Shown in pieces: positions 1 to 6,057 of a stretch of 6,176 nucleotides of DNA. The position numbers and the translations under genes are program-made. The notes under the pieces are model-generated. The model saw only the letters and a program-made list of their open reading frames with translations, had not been told where the DNA came from and searched no databases. This DNA comes from Clostridia bacterium (GTDB lineage: Bacteria; Bacillota; Clostridia; Oscillospirales; CAG-272): NCBI GenBank assembly GCA_900763885.1, contig CAAFLY010000052.1, positions 1 through 6,176 of the forward strand, read 5' to 3'. Every line of letters begins with the position of its first letter. The stretch's first letter is position 1.

Positions 1-11
1 CTTAACCACTT

Positions 12-18
12 AAGGAGG
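12..18 (+). promoter_or_regulatory. Ribosome binding site of rplA
   Basis: A near-perfect Shine-Dalgarno AAGGAGG lies 7 nt before the GTG at 26. It decides the start: the reading begins MHKGKKY, as expected for L1, and there is no competing upstream start inside the window. The first 25 bases are otherwise too short to show which gene precedes. rplK (L11) is expected there from the usual gene order but cannot be read. Confidence 0.9.
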
Positions 19-25
19 ATTTATT

Positions 26-718
26 GTGCATAAAGGTAAAAAGTATGTAGACAGCGCAAAGACGATCGACCGCACCAAGCAGTACGATCCGGCTGAAGCG
101 CTTTCCACCGTTGTTTCCACCGCGAAGGCTAAGTTCGATGAGACCATCGAGCTGCACGTAAAGCTGGGCGTTGACTCCCGTCACGCTGACCAGCAGGTGC
201 GCGGCGCGATCGTTCTTCCGAACGGTACCGGCAAGACCGTCCGCGTTCTCGTTTTCGCAAAGGGCGAGAGAGCGGATCAGGCAAGAGCCGCAGGCGCGGA
301 ATTCGTGGGCGACGCCGATCTCGTGGAAAAGATCCAGAAGGAAAACTGGTTCGACTTCGACGTTGTTATCGCTACCCCGGATATGATGGGCACCATCGGT
401 CGTCTCGGTCGTGTGCTCGGTCCTAAGGGTCTCATGCCGAACCCGAAGGCCGGTACGGTCACCATGGACGTCGCAAAGGCCGTTCATGAGGCAAAGGCCG
501 GTAAGATCGAGTACCGTCTCGACAAGACCAACATCATCCACTGCCCGATCGGCAAGGCTTCCTTCGGTAAGGACAAGCTCCAGGAGAACTTCAACGCTCT
601 CGTCGGCGCTGTCATCAAGGCAAGACCGGCCGCCGCAAAGGGTCAGTATATCAAGAGCTGCGTAGTCGCCTCCACCATGGGCCCCGGCATCAAGGTCAAC
701 GGCGCGAAGCTCAGCTGA
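26..718 (+). CDS. rplA: 50S ribosomal protein L1
   Basis: L1 binds 23S rRNA at the mobile L1 stalk of the large subunit, helping the deacylated tRNA leave the E site. In many bacteria it also represses translation of its own operon by binding the L11-L1 mRNA. The protein is 230 aa, the normal bacterial length. The L1 family signature is clear at about residues 121-140, including G132-P-K-G-L-M-P-N139. Other family blocks are KFDETIELHVKLGVD (near residue 40), the RGAIVLPNGTGKTVRVLVFAKG region, and the C-terminal CVVASTMGPGIKV. It starts at GTG 26 behind a strong ribosome binding site and ends at TGA 716-718. Codon use is strongly biased (many gtc, cgt, aag), as in highly expressed genes. The usual downstream partners rplJ and rplL do not follow; a stem-loop and an unrelated lipoprotein gene do. 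Confidence 0.98.
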   Translation: MHKGKKYVDSAKTIDRTKQYDPAEALSTVVSTAKAKFDETIELHVKLGVDSRHADQQVRGAIVLPNGTGKTVRVLVFAKGERADQARAAGAEFVGDADLVEKIQKENWFDFDVVIATPDMMGTIGRLGRVLGPKGLMPNPKAGTVTMDVAKAVHEAKAGKIEYRLDKTNIIHCPIGKASFGKDKLQENFNALVGAVIKARPAAAKGQYIKSCVVASTMGPGIKVNGAKLS

Positions 719-738
719 GGAAACGCATAAATACAAAA

Positions 739-783
739 GAGCAATGGAGGCAATCCGCATTTGTGGATCATCCTCCATTGTTT
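739..783 (+). terminator. Stem-loop after rplA, probable terminator
   Basis: CAATGGAGG (742-750) pairs perfectly with CCTCCATTG (772-780), and the stem can extend by A-T and G-U pairs to 739/783. Between the arms a second short stem (753-758 with 763-768, one G-U pair) closes a 4-nt loop. The plus-strand tail is only TTTG, so the U-tract is weak. On the minus strand the tail reads TCTTTTG, slightly better. It lies 20 nt after the rplA stop and probably ends the ribosomal protein transcript, but it could also be a partial terminator or an RNA-stabilising hairpin. Confidence 0.6.
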
Positions 784-804
784 GTGCATATGCGGCAAAG
801 GACC

Positions 805-816
805 GTTTTGCAAAAC
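805..816. repeat. 12-bp perfect palindrome GTTTTGCAAAAC
   Basis: Each half is the exact reverse complement of the other, and the match stops at 804/817. It lies in the gene-free stretch 784-891 upstream of the SBP1 lipoprotein gene. It is the first of three inverted repeats there and could be a repressor or activator site. No known operator family is assigned. Confidence 0.45.
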
Positions 817-832
817 ACACATTATTCTCCCG

Positions 833-844
833 CTGATCGATCAG
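833..844. repeat. 12-bp perfect palindrome CTGATCGATCAG
   Basis: This is the second of three inverted repeats upstream of SBP1, centred 28 bp after the first. It ends 3 bp before a TAGAAT hexamer (848-853) that is the best -10 candidate in the region (5 of 6 matches). Its -35 partner (TTCTCC, 825-830, spacer 17) is poor. A factor bound here would overlap the promoter spacer. The palindrome is certain; its function is inferred. Confidence 0.45.
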
Positions 845-847
845 AAA

Positions 848-853
848 TAGAAT
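848..853 (+). promoter_or_regulatory. Possible -10 box for SBP1
   Basis: TAGAAT matches TATAAT at 5 of 6 positions and lies 38 nt before the SBP1 start codon. The spacer and -35 region give only a weak match (TTCTCC at 825-830), so such a promoter would probably need an activator or be weak. This is a candidate only. Confidence 0.3.
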
Positions 854-857
854 TTGC

Positions 858-871
858 TCGCCATCTGGCGA
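858..871. repeat. Inverted repeat TCGCCA-TC-TGGCGA
   Basis: Two 6-bp arms (858-863 and 866-871) flank a 2-bp centre, 26 bp after the centre of the previous palindrome and just upstream of the SBP1 ribosome binding site. With a 2-nt loop it is more credible as a DNA operator than as an RNA hairpin. If transcription starts near 860 it would lie in the 5' leader. Confidence 0.4.
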
Positions 872-878
872 TGTTATC

Positions 879-883
879 GGAGG
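879..883 (+). promoter_or_regulatory. Ribosome binding site of SBP1
   Basis: GGAGG lies 8 nt before ATG 892. It selects this ATG over the much longer open frame that begins near 763, inside the rplA stem-loop. Starting here also puts the lipoprotein signal peptide exactly at the N-terminus. Confidence 0.9.
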
Positions 884-891
884 TATCCCCT

Positions 892-2331
892 ATGAGAAAA
901 TCCCGTATCATCCCCGTGCTGCTCGCCGCCGCTCTGCTTCTTGCCGCCTGTGCATCCGCGGAGCATTCCGATACACCGGATTCCGCTCCGGCTGTTCCGG
1001 CGAATACCGAATCCATCCCCGAGACCGAACCGGCGGACCCCTACGCGGACATCGATCTGTCCGGGATGGCGCTGCGCTTCCTCAATTACGAGGGACGGCT
1101 GTGGAATACCATGTCCATCCTCGATTTCCCGGAGCTGACCGGCGTGGGTCTGGACGACGCGGTGTACAACCGGAACCGCACGCTGGAGGATAAGCTGAAC
1201 ATGAAGATTGTCGTGACCGAAACGACCGCTCTGCAGGGCATGCTCACCAAATCCGTTTCCGCCGGAGAGGATACGTTCGACGCGGTATACACCATGTCGG
1301 ACGATATATCCGCGAATGTGACCGGCGGGAATCTCTTGAACCTGTACGATATTCCGACCCTGCCGCTTGAGGAAACGTGGTGGGAGCCGGGCTTCAATAC
1401 GCGCATGACGCTCGAGAACAAGTACCTCTACGAGGTCAGCTCGCCGATCCACCTCATGGCGATGGATATGACGGTCGCCTGCTACTTCAACACCGAGATC
1501 CTGACCGATCACGGCGTGCCGCTGCCGTACGATACCGTGCGCGAGGGCAAATGGACGTATGACGCGATGTACGCGGCGATGACGCCGTGCCTGTCCCTGA
1601 ACGGAGATGAGGCGTTTACCCCGAAGGCCATGAACGCGACCTTCGGTGTGGCGACCTTCAACGGCTGGATCGGCGTGATGGCTACGGTCCCGGACGCGCT
1701 GGTCCAGCAGGATGAGAACGGAACGCCGTATTTCGCGGGTGCGACGGAACGCCTGTATTCCGCCATGGACGCCATGACCAAGCTCTTTGACGGGGACGGC
1801 TATATGATCACGAACAGCACCGATATGGATTACGACAAGTGCTTCCTGAACGAGCGCGCCGCGTTCTCCATCATCTCCATCGGCAACGCCAGCGTGTTCC
1901 GCGACATGGACGCCGCCTATGGGATCCTGCCGATCCCGAAATACCTGGAAACGGACGCGGATTCCTCCCCGATTGGCTCCACGCTGCTGCTCGGCATCCC
2001 TGTGACCTGCCGGAATCGGGACAACGTCGGCATCGCCCTCAACGCCATGGCGCGCTGGAGCTACGAGAACATCCTGCCCGTGTACTACGAATCGCTCTGC
2101 TATAAGGGACTGCGCGACGAGGACTCCATCGATATGCTCGACCGCATCCACCAGAGCCGCACCGCCGATCTCGGCCGCATCTACGGCTGGACGGGCAATC
2201 TCTTGAGCGATCTCGGCGGCAGAATCGCGGCGAACAAGGGCGATTACGCGTCTCTGCTCGCGAAAAACGAGGAAAAGATCCAGAAAAACATCGAAAAGAG
2301 CATTGCCGCCATGCGCGAAACGTGGGAATAA
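892..2331 (+). CDS. Solute-binding lipoprotein SBP1 (carbohydrate ABC type)
   Basis: The protein is 479 aa and resembles the extracellular solute-binding proteins of family 1 that feed carbohydrate ABC importers. The start MRKSR and a hydrophobic core end in the lipobox LAAC, with the lipidated Cys at residue 20, so it should be anchored on the outer face of the membrane. A linker rich in Ser, Pro, Glu and Ala (about 21-52) follows. Family landmarks are YFN at 198-200, WTYD at 221-224, YGILPIPK at 343-350 and PVYYES at 396-401. The C-terminus is a charged helix rich in Lys and Glu. It is a diverged paralogue of the lipoprotein at 3574-5061: both share the RN...L...LNM block (here 90-108), the GILPxPK block and the PVYYE block. 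The calcium-type loop of that paralogue is degenerate here (about residues 234-253). The ligand is unknown. It appears monocistronic, bounded by a stem-loop upstream and a strong terminator downstream, with no permease beside it. Confidence 0.88.
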   Translation: MRKSRIIPVLLAAALLLAACASAEHSDTPDSAPAVPANTESIPETEPADPYADIDLSGMALRFLNYEGRLWNTMSILDFPELTGVGLDDAVYNRNRTLEDKLNMKIVVTETTALQGMLTKSVSAGEDTFDAVYTMSDDISANVTGGNLLNLYDIPTLPLEETWWEPGFNTRMTLENKYLYEVSSPIHLMAMDMTVACYFNTEILTDHGVPLPYDTVREGKWTYDAMYAAMTPCLSLNGDEAFTPKAMNATFGVATFNGWIGVMATVPDALVQQDENGTPYFAGATERLYSAMDAMTKLFDGDGYMITNSTDMDYDKCFLNERAAFSIISIGNASVFRDMDAAYGILPIPKYLETDADSSPIGSTLLLGIPVTCRNRDNVGIALNAMARWSYENILPVYYESLCYKGLRDEDSIDMLDRIHQSRTADLGRIYGWTGNLLSDLGGRIAANKGDYASLLAKNEEKIQKNIEKSIAAMRETWE

Positions 2332-2348
2332 GCCGTGCGGGACGGAAA

Positions 2349-2385
2349 GAACCTCTGGAAACAGCATCCAGAGGTTCATTTTTTT
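2349..2385 (+). terminator. Intrinsic terminator after SBP1
   Basis: A perfect 11-bp stem (GAACCTCTGGA 2349-2359 with 2367-2377) closes a 7-nt loop and is followed after one base by seven T residues (2379-2385). It starts 17 nt after the SBP1 stop. In the minus direction the same stem is followed by TTCTTTCC, a weaker tail, so it may also slow transcripts arriving from the convergent oxidoreductase gene. A second small hairpin (GGCGG 2411-2415 with CCGCC 2423-2427) lies nearer that gene's end but has no U-tract. Confidence 0.93.
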
Positions 2386-2432
2386 CGTATGATTGACAGG
2401 GGAATGCGCAGGCGGCGTGTATCCGCCAAAGG

Positions 2433-3569
2433 TCACTCCACCGTCGGTACCACAGCACCCGTGTCCGCGAGCAGCTTCCGAACCGCGTCCGCATCCATGG
2501 TACCGGTGTCGATCGCTGTCTTTGCCGCAGCACCTGCCGCTTCGCCGAGTGCCATGCAGGTCGCCTTGACCCGGATCGCGGAATTCGCGGCGCGGTCGGT
2601 GCCGATGCATCTGCCGGCGACAAGGACGTTCACGCTTCCCACGGGAATCAGGGAGGCAAGGCGGATCGACGGCGTTTCCGGCCCCTTCAGGTATTCGATA
2701 CGCGTTTGGTGGGAATCCGTGTGGATGTCGATGAACCAGAAGGTGTAGCAGACGGCGTCCGGGTATGTGCGGCACTCCATGTAGTCCTCGTAGGTCATCA
2801 TATACCTGCAGACCACACGGCGGCTTTCACGCGGCGCAATCGCAGGTGTAGACAAAATCCAGGCGGGACGGTTGGAATCGAGCACCGTTTTGCGCGCGAC
2901 GATCTCGTCGTGGGACAGCCGGTCGCTCTCGCTGGCGTGGTAGGGAACCTCATATTCCGTGCCGTTTACATAGATGCTGCCGGGCTGCACGATGCCGTCG
3001 TCGCCGGTGAGACAGGAAAAGCCGGAATAGGCGCAGATGTCCGCGTCGCCGGTGCAGTCGATGACATATTTCGCACGCAGCAGCGCAGGGCCGTCCTTCG
3101 TGGAGACAACAACGCCGTCCACGCGCCGCCCGACCGGGGTGTCTGTGCAGACCGTGTCCACTATGTGGTGGCCGAAATACAGCGCCGCGCCGGCTTCCGT
3201 GAGCATTTCCGCCATCGTGTACGAAGCGCCGACCGGATTGACCCACACGCCGTATTGGCTGTGGTTGCCGGTGTACGGCGCGTCCTGATCCGCTACCCTC
3301 GCGTCCCCCGCTGCCGCAAGCCGATTCACATATTCCCAGCCGATGCCGCGGATGATCATGCGGTCGCCCGGTGCGCGGTATGGATTGTTGAACTGGTGGA
3401 TACACGAATTGCCGAGCATGGTCAGCACACCGCCGGGCATATGGAACGAATCCACCGCCGCGGTCTTTAATCCATGGCGCGCACAGGCAACGGCGGCACA
3501 AAATCCGGCGCTTCCGATGCCGCAGACGACCACATCGTATTCTCTCTCGTAAACAAATCGCAGGTTCAT
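2433..3569 (-). CDS. FAD-dependent oxidoreductase (FAD_oxidored type)
   Basis: This is a 378-aa soluble flavoprotein with no signal peptide, so it is cytoplasmic. The Rossmann beta-alpha-beta fold starts at once: YDVVVCGIGSAG gives the dinucleotide-binding GxGxxG at residues 17-22. The acidic residue ending the second strand is Asp40, where Glu is more usual, and MPGGVLT (44-50) follows. A GD motif (D171-C-T-G-D-A-D177) contacts FAD in this fold. The C-terminal flavin block AGRCIG...IRVKATCMALGEAAG (318-346) is characteristic of the FAD_oxidored family. Substrate and reaction are unknown; members are often annotated only as oxidoreductases and occur beside carbohydrate uptake genes. At 378 aa it is at the short end for the family. 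Its ribosome binding site lies inside the end of the upstream lipoprotein gene and the genes are 4 bp apart, so they are probably co-transcribed and translationally coupled. Confidence 0.9.
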   Translation of the reverse strand: MNLRFVYEREYDVVVCGIGSAGFCAAVACARHGLKTAAVDSFHMPGGVLTMLGNSCIHQFNNPYRAPGDRMIIRGIGWEYVNRLAAAGDARVADQDAPYTGNHSQYGVWVNPVGASYTMAEMLTEAGAALYFGHHIVDTVCTDTPVGRRVDGVVVSTKDGPALLRAKYVIDCTGDADICAYSGFSCLTGDDGIVQPGSIYVNGTEYEVPYHASESDRLSHDEIVARKTVLDSNRPAWILSTPAIAPRESRRVVCRYMMTYEDYMECRTYPDAVCYTFWFIDIHTDSHQTRIEYLKGPETPSIRLASLIPVGSVNVLVAGRCIGTDRAANSAIRVKATCMALGEAAGAAAKTAIDTGTMDADAVRKLLADTGAVVPTVE

Positions 3570-3573
3570 AGGT

Positions 3574-5061
3574 TCACTCCTTCAGTGCGCGATAGCCGTC
3601 CAGCAGCTCGGTCAGCTTTTTTTCAAATACCGCTTTTTTTGCTTCAAAATTCGATACCAGCGAGCCATCCAGACTCTGGTTGAACAGGTGGTTGATCCCG
3701 TCGAGGGACACAGAATTGAGGTACGCGAAATCGAACCAGACGCTGTCATAGATAAGATCGAGCATTTCCGCGGAATCGTTGTCGCGCACATATTTTGAGC
3801 CAAGTGCTTTTTCGTAGTACACGGGTGTTACCGTGTCGTAGCCGACCCGCGCCAGAGCTTCGATCAGGGCGCCGGACGCGGACACATCGGTCACAGAGAC
3901 CGGAATGCCAAGCACGGTCAGGTTCTCGAGGACGCAGGTGTAGTAGCGATCCTGCGTATCGTCGAGCTTCGGCATGGGCAGGATCCCGAAATCCGCTTCC
4001 ATTTCACGCATGACGGCGGCGGAAGAGAGCACCTGGTACATAAAGTACACGGTCTCGTTCTGGAAAGCCTTCTGCATATCCGTGGTCAGGGAGAGGGTAT
4101 CGGTGCCGGGGTTATAGACGCAAAGCTGCTTTTTGGCAATGCAGTCCCGGATGAGGTCAAAGGCTTTTGTCATCCGTTCGTCCATGTAGGAGATCTGCGG
4201 ATAACCGTCCGTGTCTCTTTCGGAAAAATGGAGTCCGAACGCCACCTGCTGCGCGATATTCATGTTCTTGCTGGACAGAATACCGATCTGATCATTCAGA
4301 TCCAGCTTTTTGTCGTCGTTCACATCCAGCGTGAAGCCCTCCGTCATCGCAAGGATCTTGTCAAAGGTCCAGCTTCCGTTCTTTACGGCCTCATAGGGAC
4401 TGTCCGCACCGCGATCCGCCGCAATCTGCTTATTGAAGAAAACGGTACACATATTGTCGAGCAGATTGAGGGACGCTGTACCGGTCGCAAGATAGAGGGA
4501 CTGGTCGATGGTCATATTTTCGACGTAGCCCTGCGACCACCACGGTTCGGACAGCGCGACATAGGGGGTGTTGCAGAGGTCGAAGAAATATCCGTTCGGG
4601 ATGGTCGGGAGCATATAGTTCGCGGCGGAGGCGACCGCGTCGATCATGCCGCCCTGCGAGAGCACGTCGCCGGAGAGAACGGCAAGGAAGGTGCCGCTCT
4701 CGCTCCACGAGCCGGGCGCGTCGTCGATGATGAGGTGCATATTCAACCGGTCCGCGATTTCCAAATTGCGGCTGTGTACGGCGTCGGAGACAATATCGCC
4801 GGTTTCCTCTGCGGAGAATTCATAGAGGAATTCGCGGCGAACGAGCATGTGTACGTCTCGCCCGCCAAAATCCGCTGCTTCCATTTGATCGATGGCGGAG
4901 CGTGCTTCGGTTTCCGTTTCCGCATTCGGCGCGGTATCGTTCTGTACGGCACTTTCGGCCGCGGGCGTATCGACGGTGGTCTCCGTGGAATCCGTACCGC
5001 AGGCGGGGAGAAGCAGCGCCGCGAGCAGAAGAACGGCAAGGAGGAAATTTCTTTTCTGCAT
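3574..5061 (-). CDS. Solute-binding lipoprotein SBP2 (carbohydrate ABC type)
   Basis: The protein is 495 aa. MQKRN and a Leu/Ala-rich core lead to the lipobox LPAC with the lipidated Cys at 21, then a Thr/Glu/Ala linker to about residue 60. Landmarks of the family 1 solute-binding fold are the RN...RLNM block (93-112), FFNKQI (from 208), WTFD (231-234), FGILPMPK (358-365) and PVYYEK (from 413). Residues 246-257 form an Asp-rich loop with D, N, D, D, D at positions 1, 3, 5, 9 and 12, and Leu at position 8. This fits an EF-hand-type calcium loop, apart from Lys instead of Gly at position 6. The start ATG 5061 follows AAAGGA by 8 nt; the open frame extends well upstream but without a signal peptide. 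It is the first gene of a two-gene operon with the oxidoreductase and is divergent from the AraC regulator. It likely delivers a sugar-type ligand, but no permease is present, so ligand and transporter are unknown. Confidence 0.9.
   Translation of the reverse strand: MQKRNFLLAVLLLAALLLPACGTDSTETTVDTPAAESAVQNDTAPNAETETEARSAIDQMEAADFGGRDVHMLVRREFLYEFSAEETGDIVSDAVHSRNLEIADRLNMHLIIDDAPGSWSESGTFLAVLSGDVLSQGGMIDAVASAANYMLPTIPNGYFFDLCNTPYVALSEPWWSQGYVENMTIDQSLYLATGTASLNLLDNMCTVFFNKQIAADRGADSPYEAVKNGSWTFDKILAMTEGFTLDVNDDKKLDLNDQIGILSSKNMNIAQQVAFGLHFSERDTDGYPQISYMDERMTKAFDLIRDCIAKKQLCVYNPGTDTLSLTTDMQKAFQNETVYFMYQVLSSAAVMREMEADFGILPMPKLDDTQDRYYTCVLENLTVLGIPVSVTDVSASGALIEALARVGYDTVTPVYYEKALGSKYVRDNDSAEMLDLIYDSVWFDFAYLNSVSLDGINHLFNQSLDGSLVSNFEAKKAVFEKKLTELLDGYRALKE
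3577..3582 (-). promoter_or_regulatory. Ribosome binding site of the oxidoreductase
   Basis: On the minus strand AAGGAG lies 7 nt before the ATG at 3569. It falls within the last two codons (Lys-Glu) of the upstream lipoprotein gene, so ribosomes finishing that gene pass over the site. This supports the chosen start and suggests translational coupling. Confidence 0.9.
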
Positions 5062-5069
5062 GGGATCTG

Positions 5070-5075
5070 TCCTTT
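5070..5075 (-). promoter_or_regulatory. Ribosome binding site of SBP2
   Basis: On the minus strand AAAGGA lies 8 nt before ATG 5061 and fixes the start of the lipoprotein at its signal peptide. Further upstream I find no convincing -35/-10 pair for this gene. CATAAT (5092-5087) is the best -10 match but lacks a good -35, which fits an activator-dependent promoter. Confidence 0.8.
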
Positions 5076-5111
5076 CTTTTTGGAAAATTATGGGGGATAT
5101 GCGCACGGGTC

Positions 5112-5141
5112 TTGACTTTTTCACTGGTGCTGTGGTATACT
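5112..5141 (+). promoter_or_regulatory. Sigma-70-type promoter of the AraC regulator
   Basis: TTGACT (-35, 5112-5117) and TATACT (-10, 5136-5141) are separated by 18 bp, and TGG just before the -10 gives an extended -10 element. Transcription should begin near 5148, about 20 nt before the regulator start. The -35 is embedded in the ACTTTTTCA word (5115-5123) that recurs downstream of the regulator, so autoregulation is plausible. Confidence 0.75.
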
Positions 5142-5169
5142 TTTCGCAGAATCGGCGTAGAAAGCGAGG

Positions 5170-6057
5170 ATGTGGGGTGTGGAGGAGAGACAGGGGTATC
5201 TGCGTGTTTTGTGGGAATCGCAAGAGGATCGATTCGCGCCATATTTTCAGTTCAGCGAACAGTGCGTGCTGCCGGGCGTGCAGGAGGGATACCCGTTTCT
5301 GTTTCCGTATTTGAAGATTGTGCGGATCGTTGCGGGTACGTGTGTCTGGGCACTGCCGCGCAAAAGGCACGTTTTGGCTGCCGGGGATTACATTCTCTTC
5401 AATAATATAGAACCGCGTGCGCTGACGGAGGTGACCGGGGACGAGCCGCTGCTCATGGAACAGGCGATCATCCTGCCGACCAGCTTTCCAACCGCTTTGC
5501 TGCGCACAGACGTCTTCTATTTGTGCAGAGAAGGCATATACGGGGATTCGCCGGTTCTCCGTCCCGATAGGGCGGGATACGCGCTTTTGGACGCGAGCTA
5601 TCGTGCTCTGTCCGCGGAGATCCGATCGCCGGCGCGCACCGATCCGATGGTGTACGCGCGGTATTTGGCGGTGGCGGAGAGTGTCTCGCGCTGTTTCCCC
5701 ACCAATGATGCGGATTTTGTGCCGGACGGACTGCGCATATCGGAGGTTACGCAGTACATCAGCGCGCACATTGCCGACCCGGCGTTGGATCCTGCGGCGG
5801 TGGCGCTCCATTTCGGCATTTCCAAAGCCCGCTTTTTGTCCACTTTTTCACGGTGCGCCGGCATGAGCGCGACAAAGTACATCCGTCTCGTGCGTGTGCA
5901 GAACGTGATCTTCCTTTTGCGCAGCCGCCGCATGAATGTGATAGACGCGGCGATGGAGTCCGGATTCCGCACAAGCTCCGGCTTTTATAAGGCGTTTGGG
6001 GAGATCACAGGGAAGTCTCCCCGCGAAGCGATCCACGATACCGCATCTATAGTATAG
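5170..6057 (+). CDS. AraC-family transcriptional regulator
   Basis: This is a 295-aa cytoplasmic DNA-binding protein. The N-terminal half (about 25-115) reads like the cupin-type sensor of AraC proteins, with IVRIVAGTCVW and AAGDYILFNN strands. The C-terminal HTH_18 domain spans about 189-288. Its first helix-turn-helix is around AAVALHFGISKARFLSTFSR. The second is around VIDAAMESGFRTSSGFYKAF and is followed by GKSP, the usual AraC signature ending. The family consensus Y.R after SP is replaced by REAI. It is divergent from the SBP2-oxidoreductase operon with 108 bp between starts, so it most likely controls that operon and perhaps itself. The start is uncertain: ATG 5170 has GAGG directly against it (no spacing), while the in-frame GTG at 5179 has the same GAGG 9 nt upstream and would give 292 aa. 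A TAG at 5158 excludes longer forms. The stop TAG is at 6055-6057 and no clear terminator follows. Confidence 0.92.
   Translation: MWGVEERQGYLRVLWESQEDRFAPYFQFSEQCVLPGVQEGYPFLFPYLKIVRIVAGTCVWALPRKRHVLAAGDYILFNNIEPRALTEVTGDEPLLMEQAIILPTSFPTALLRTDVFYLCREGIYGDSPVLRPDRAGYALLDASYRALSAEIRSPARTDPMVYARYLAVAESVSRCFPTNDADFVPDGLRISEVTQYISAHIADPALDPAAVALHFGISKARFLSTFSRCAGMSATKYIRLVRVQNVIFLLRSRRMNVIDAAMESGFRTSSGFYKAFGEITGKSPREAIHDTASIV

Noticed and set aside
1..25. Possible end of rplK before rplA
   Set aside because: Expected from gene order, but 25 bases, most of them the rplA leader, do not show any L11 codons.
2..820. Open minus-strand frame of about 270 codons covering rplA
   Set aside because: It is antisense to a clear L1 gene, has no ribosome binding site or recognisable domain, and is explained by the strongly biased codons of rplA.
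763..891. 43-codon N-terminal extension of SBP1
   Set aside because: It would begin inside the rplA stem-loop, lacks a ribosome binding site, and would bury the lipoprotein signal peptide that starts at ATG 892.
874..2775. Open minus-strand frame of about 630 codons antisense to SBP1
   Set aside because: It crosses the SBP1 gene, its terminator and part of the oxidoreductase in another frame. Its His/Arg-rich composition is typical of a shadow of GC-rich coding DNA.
5062..5811. Long N-terminal extension of SBP2
   Set aside because: It runs antisense through the AraC gene. The signal peptide and ribosome binding site at 5061 fix the true start.
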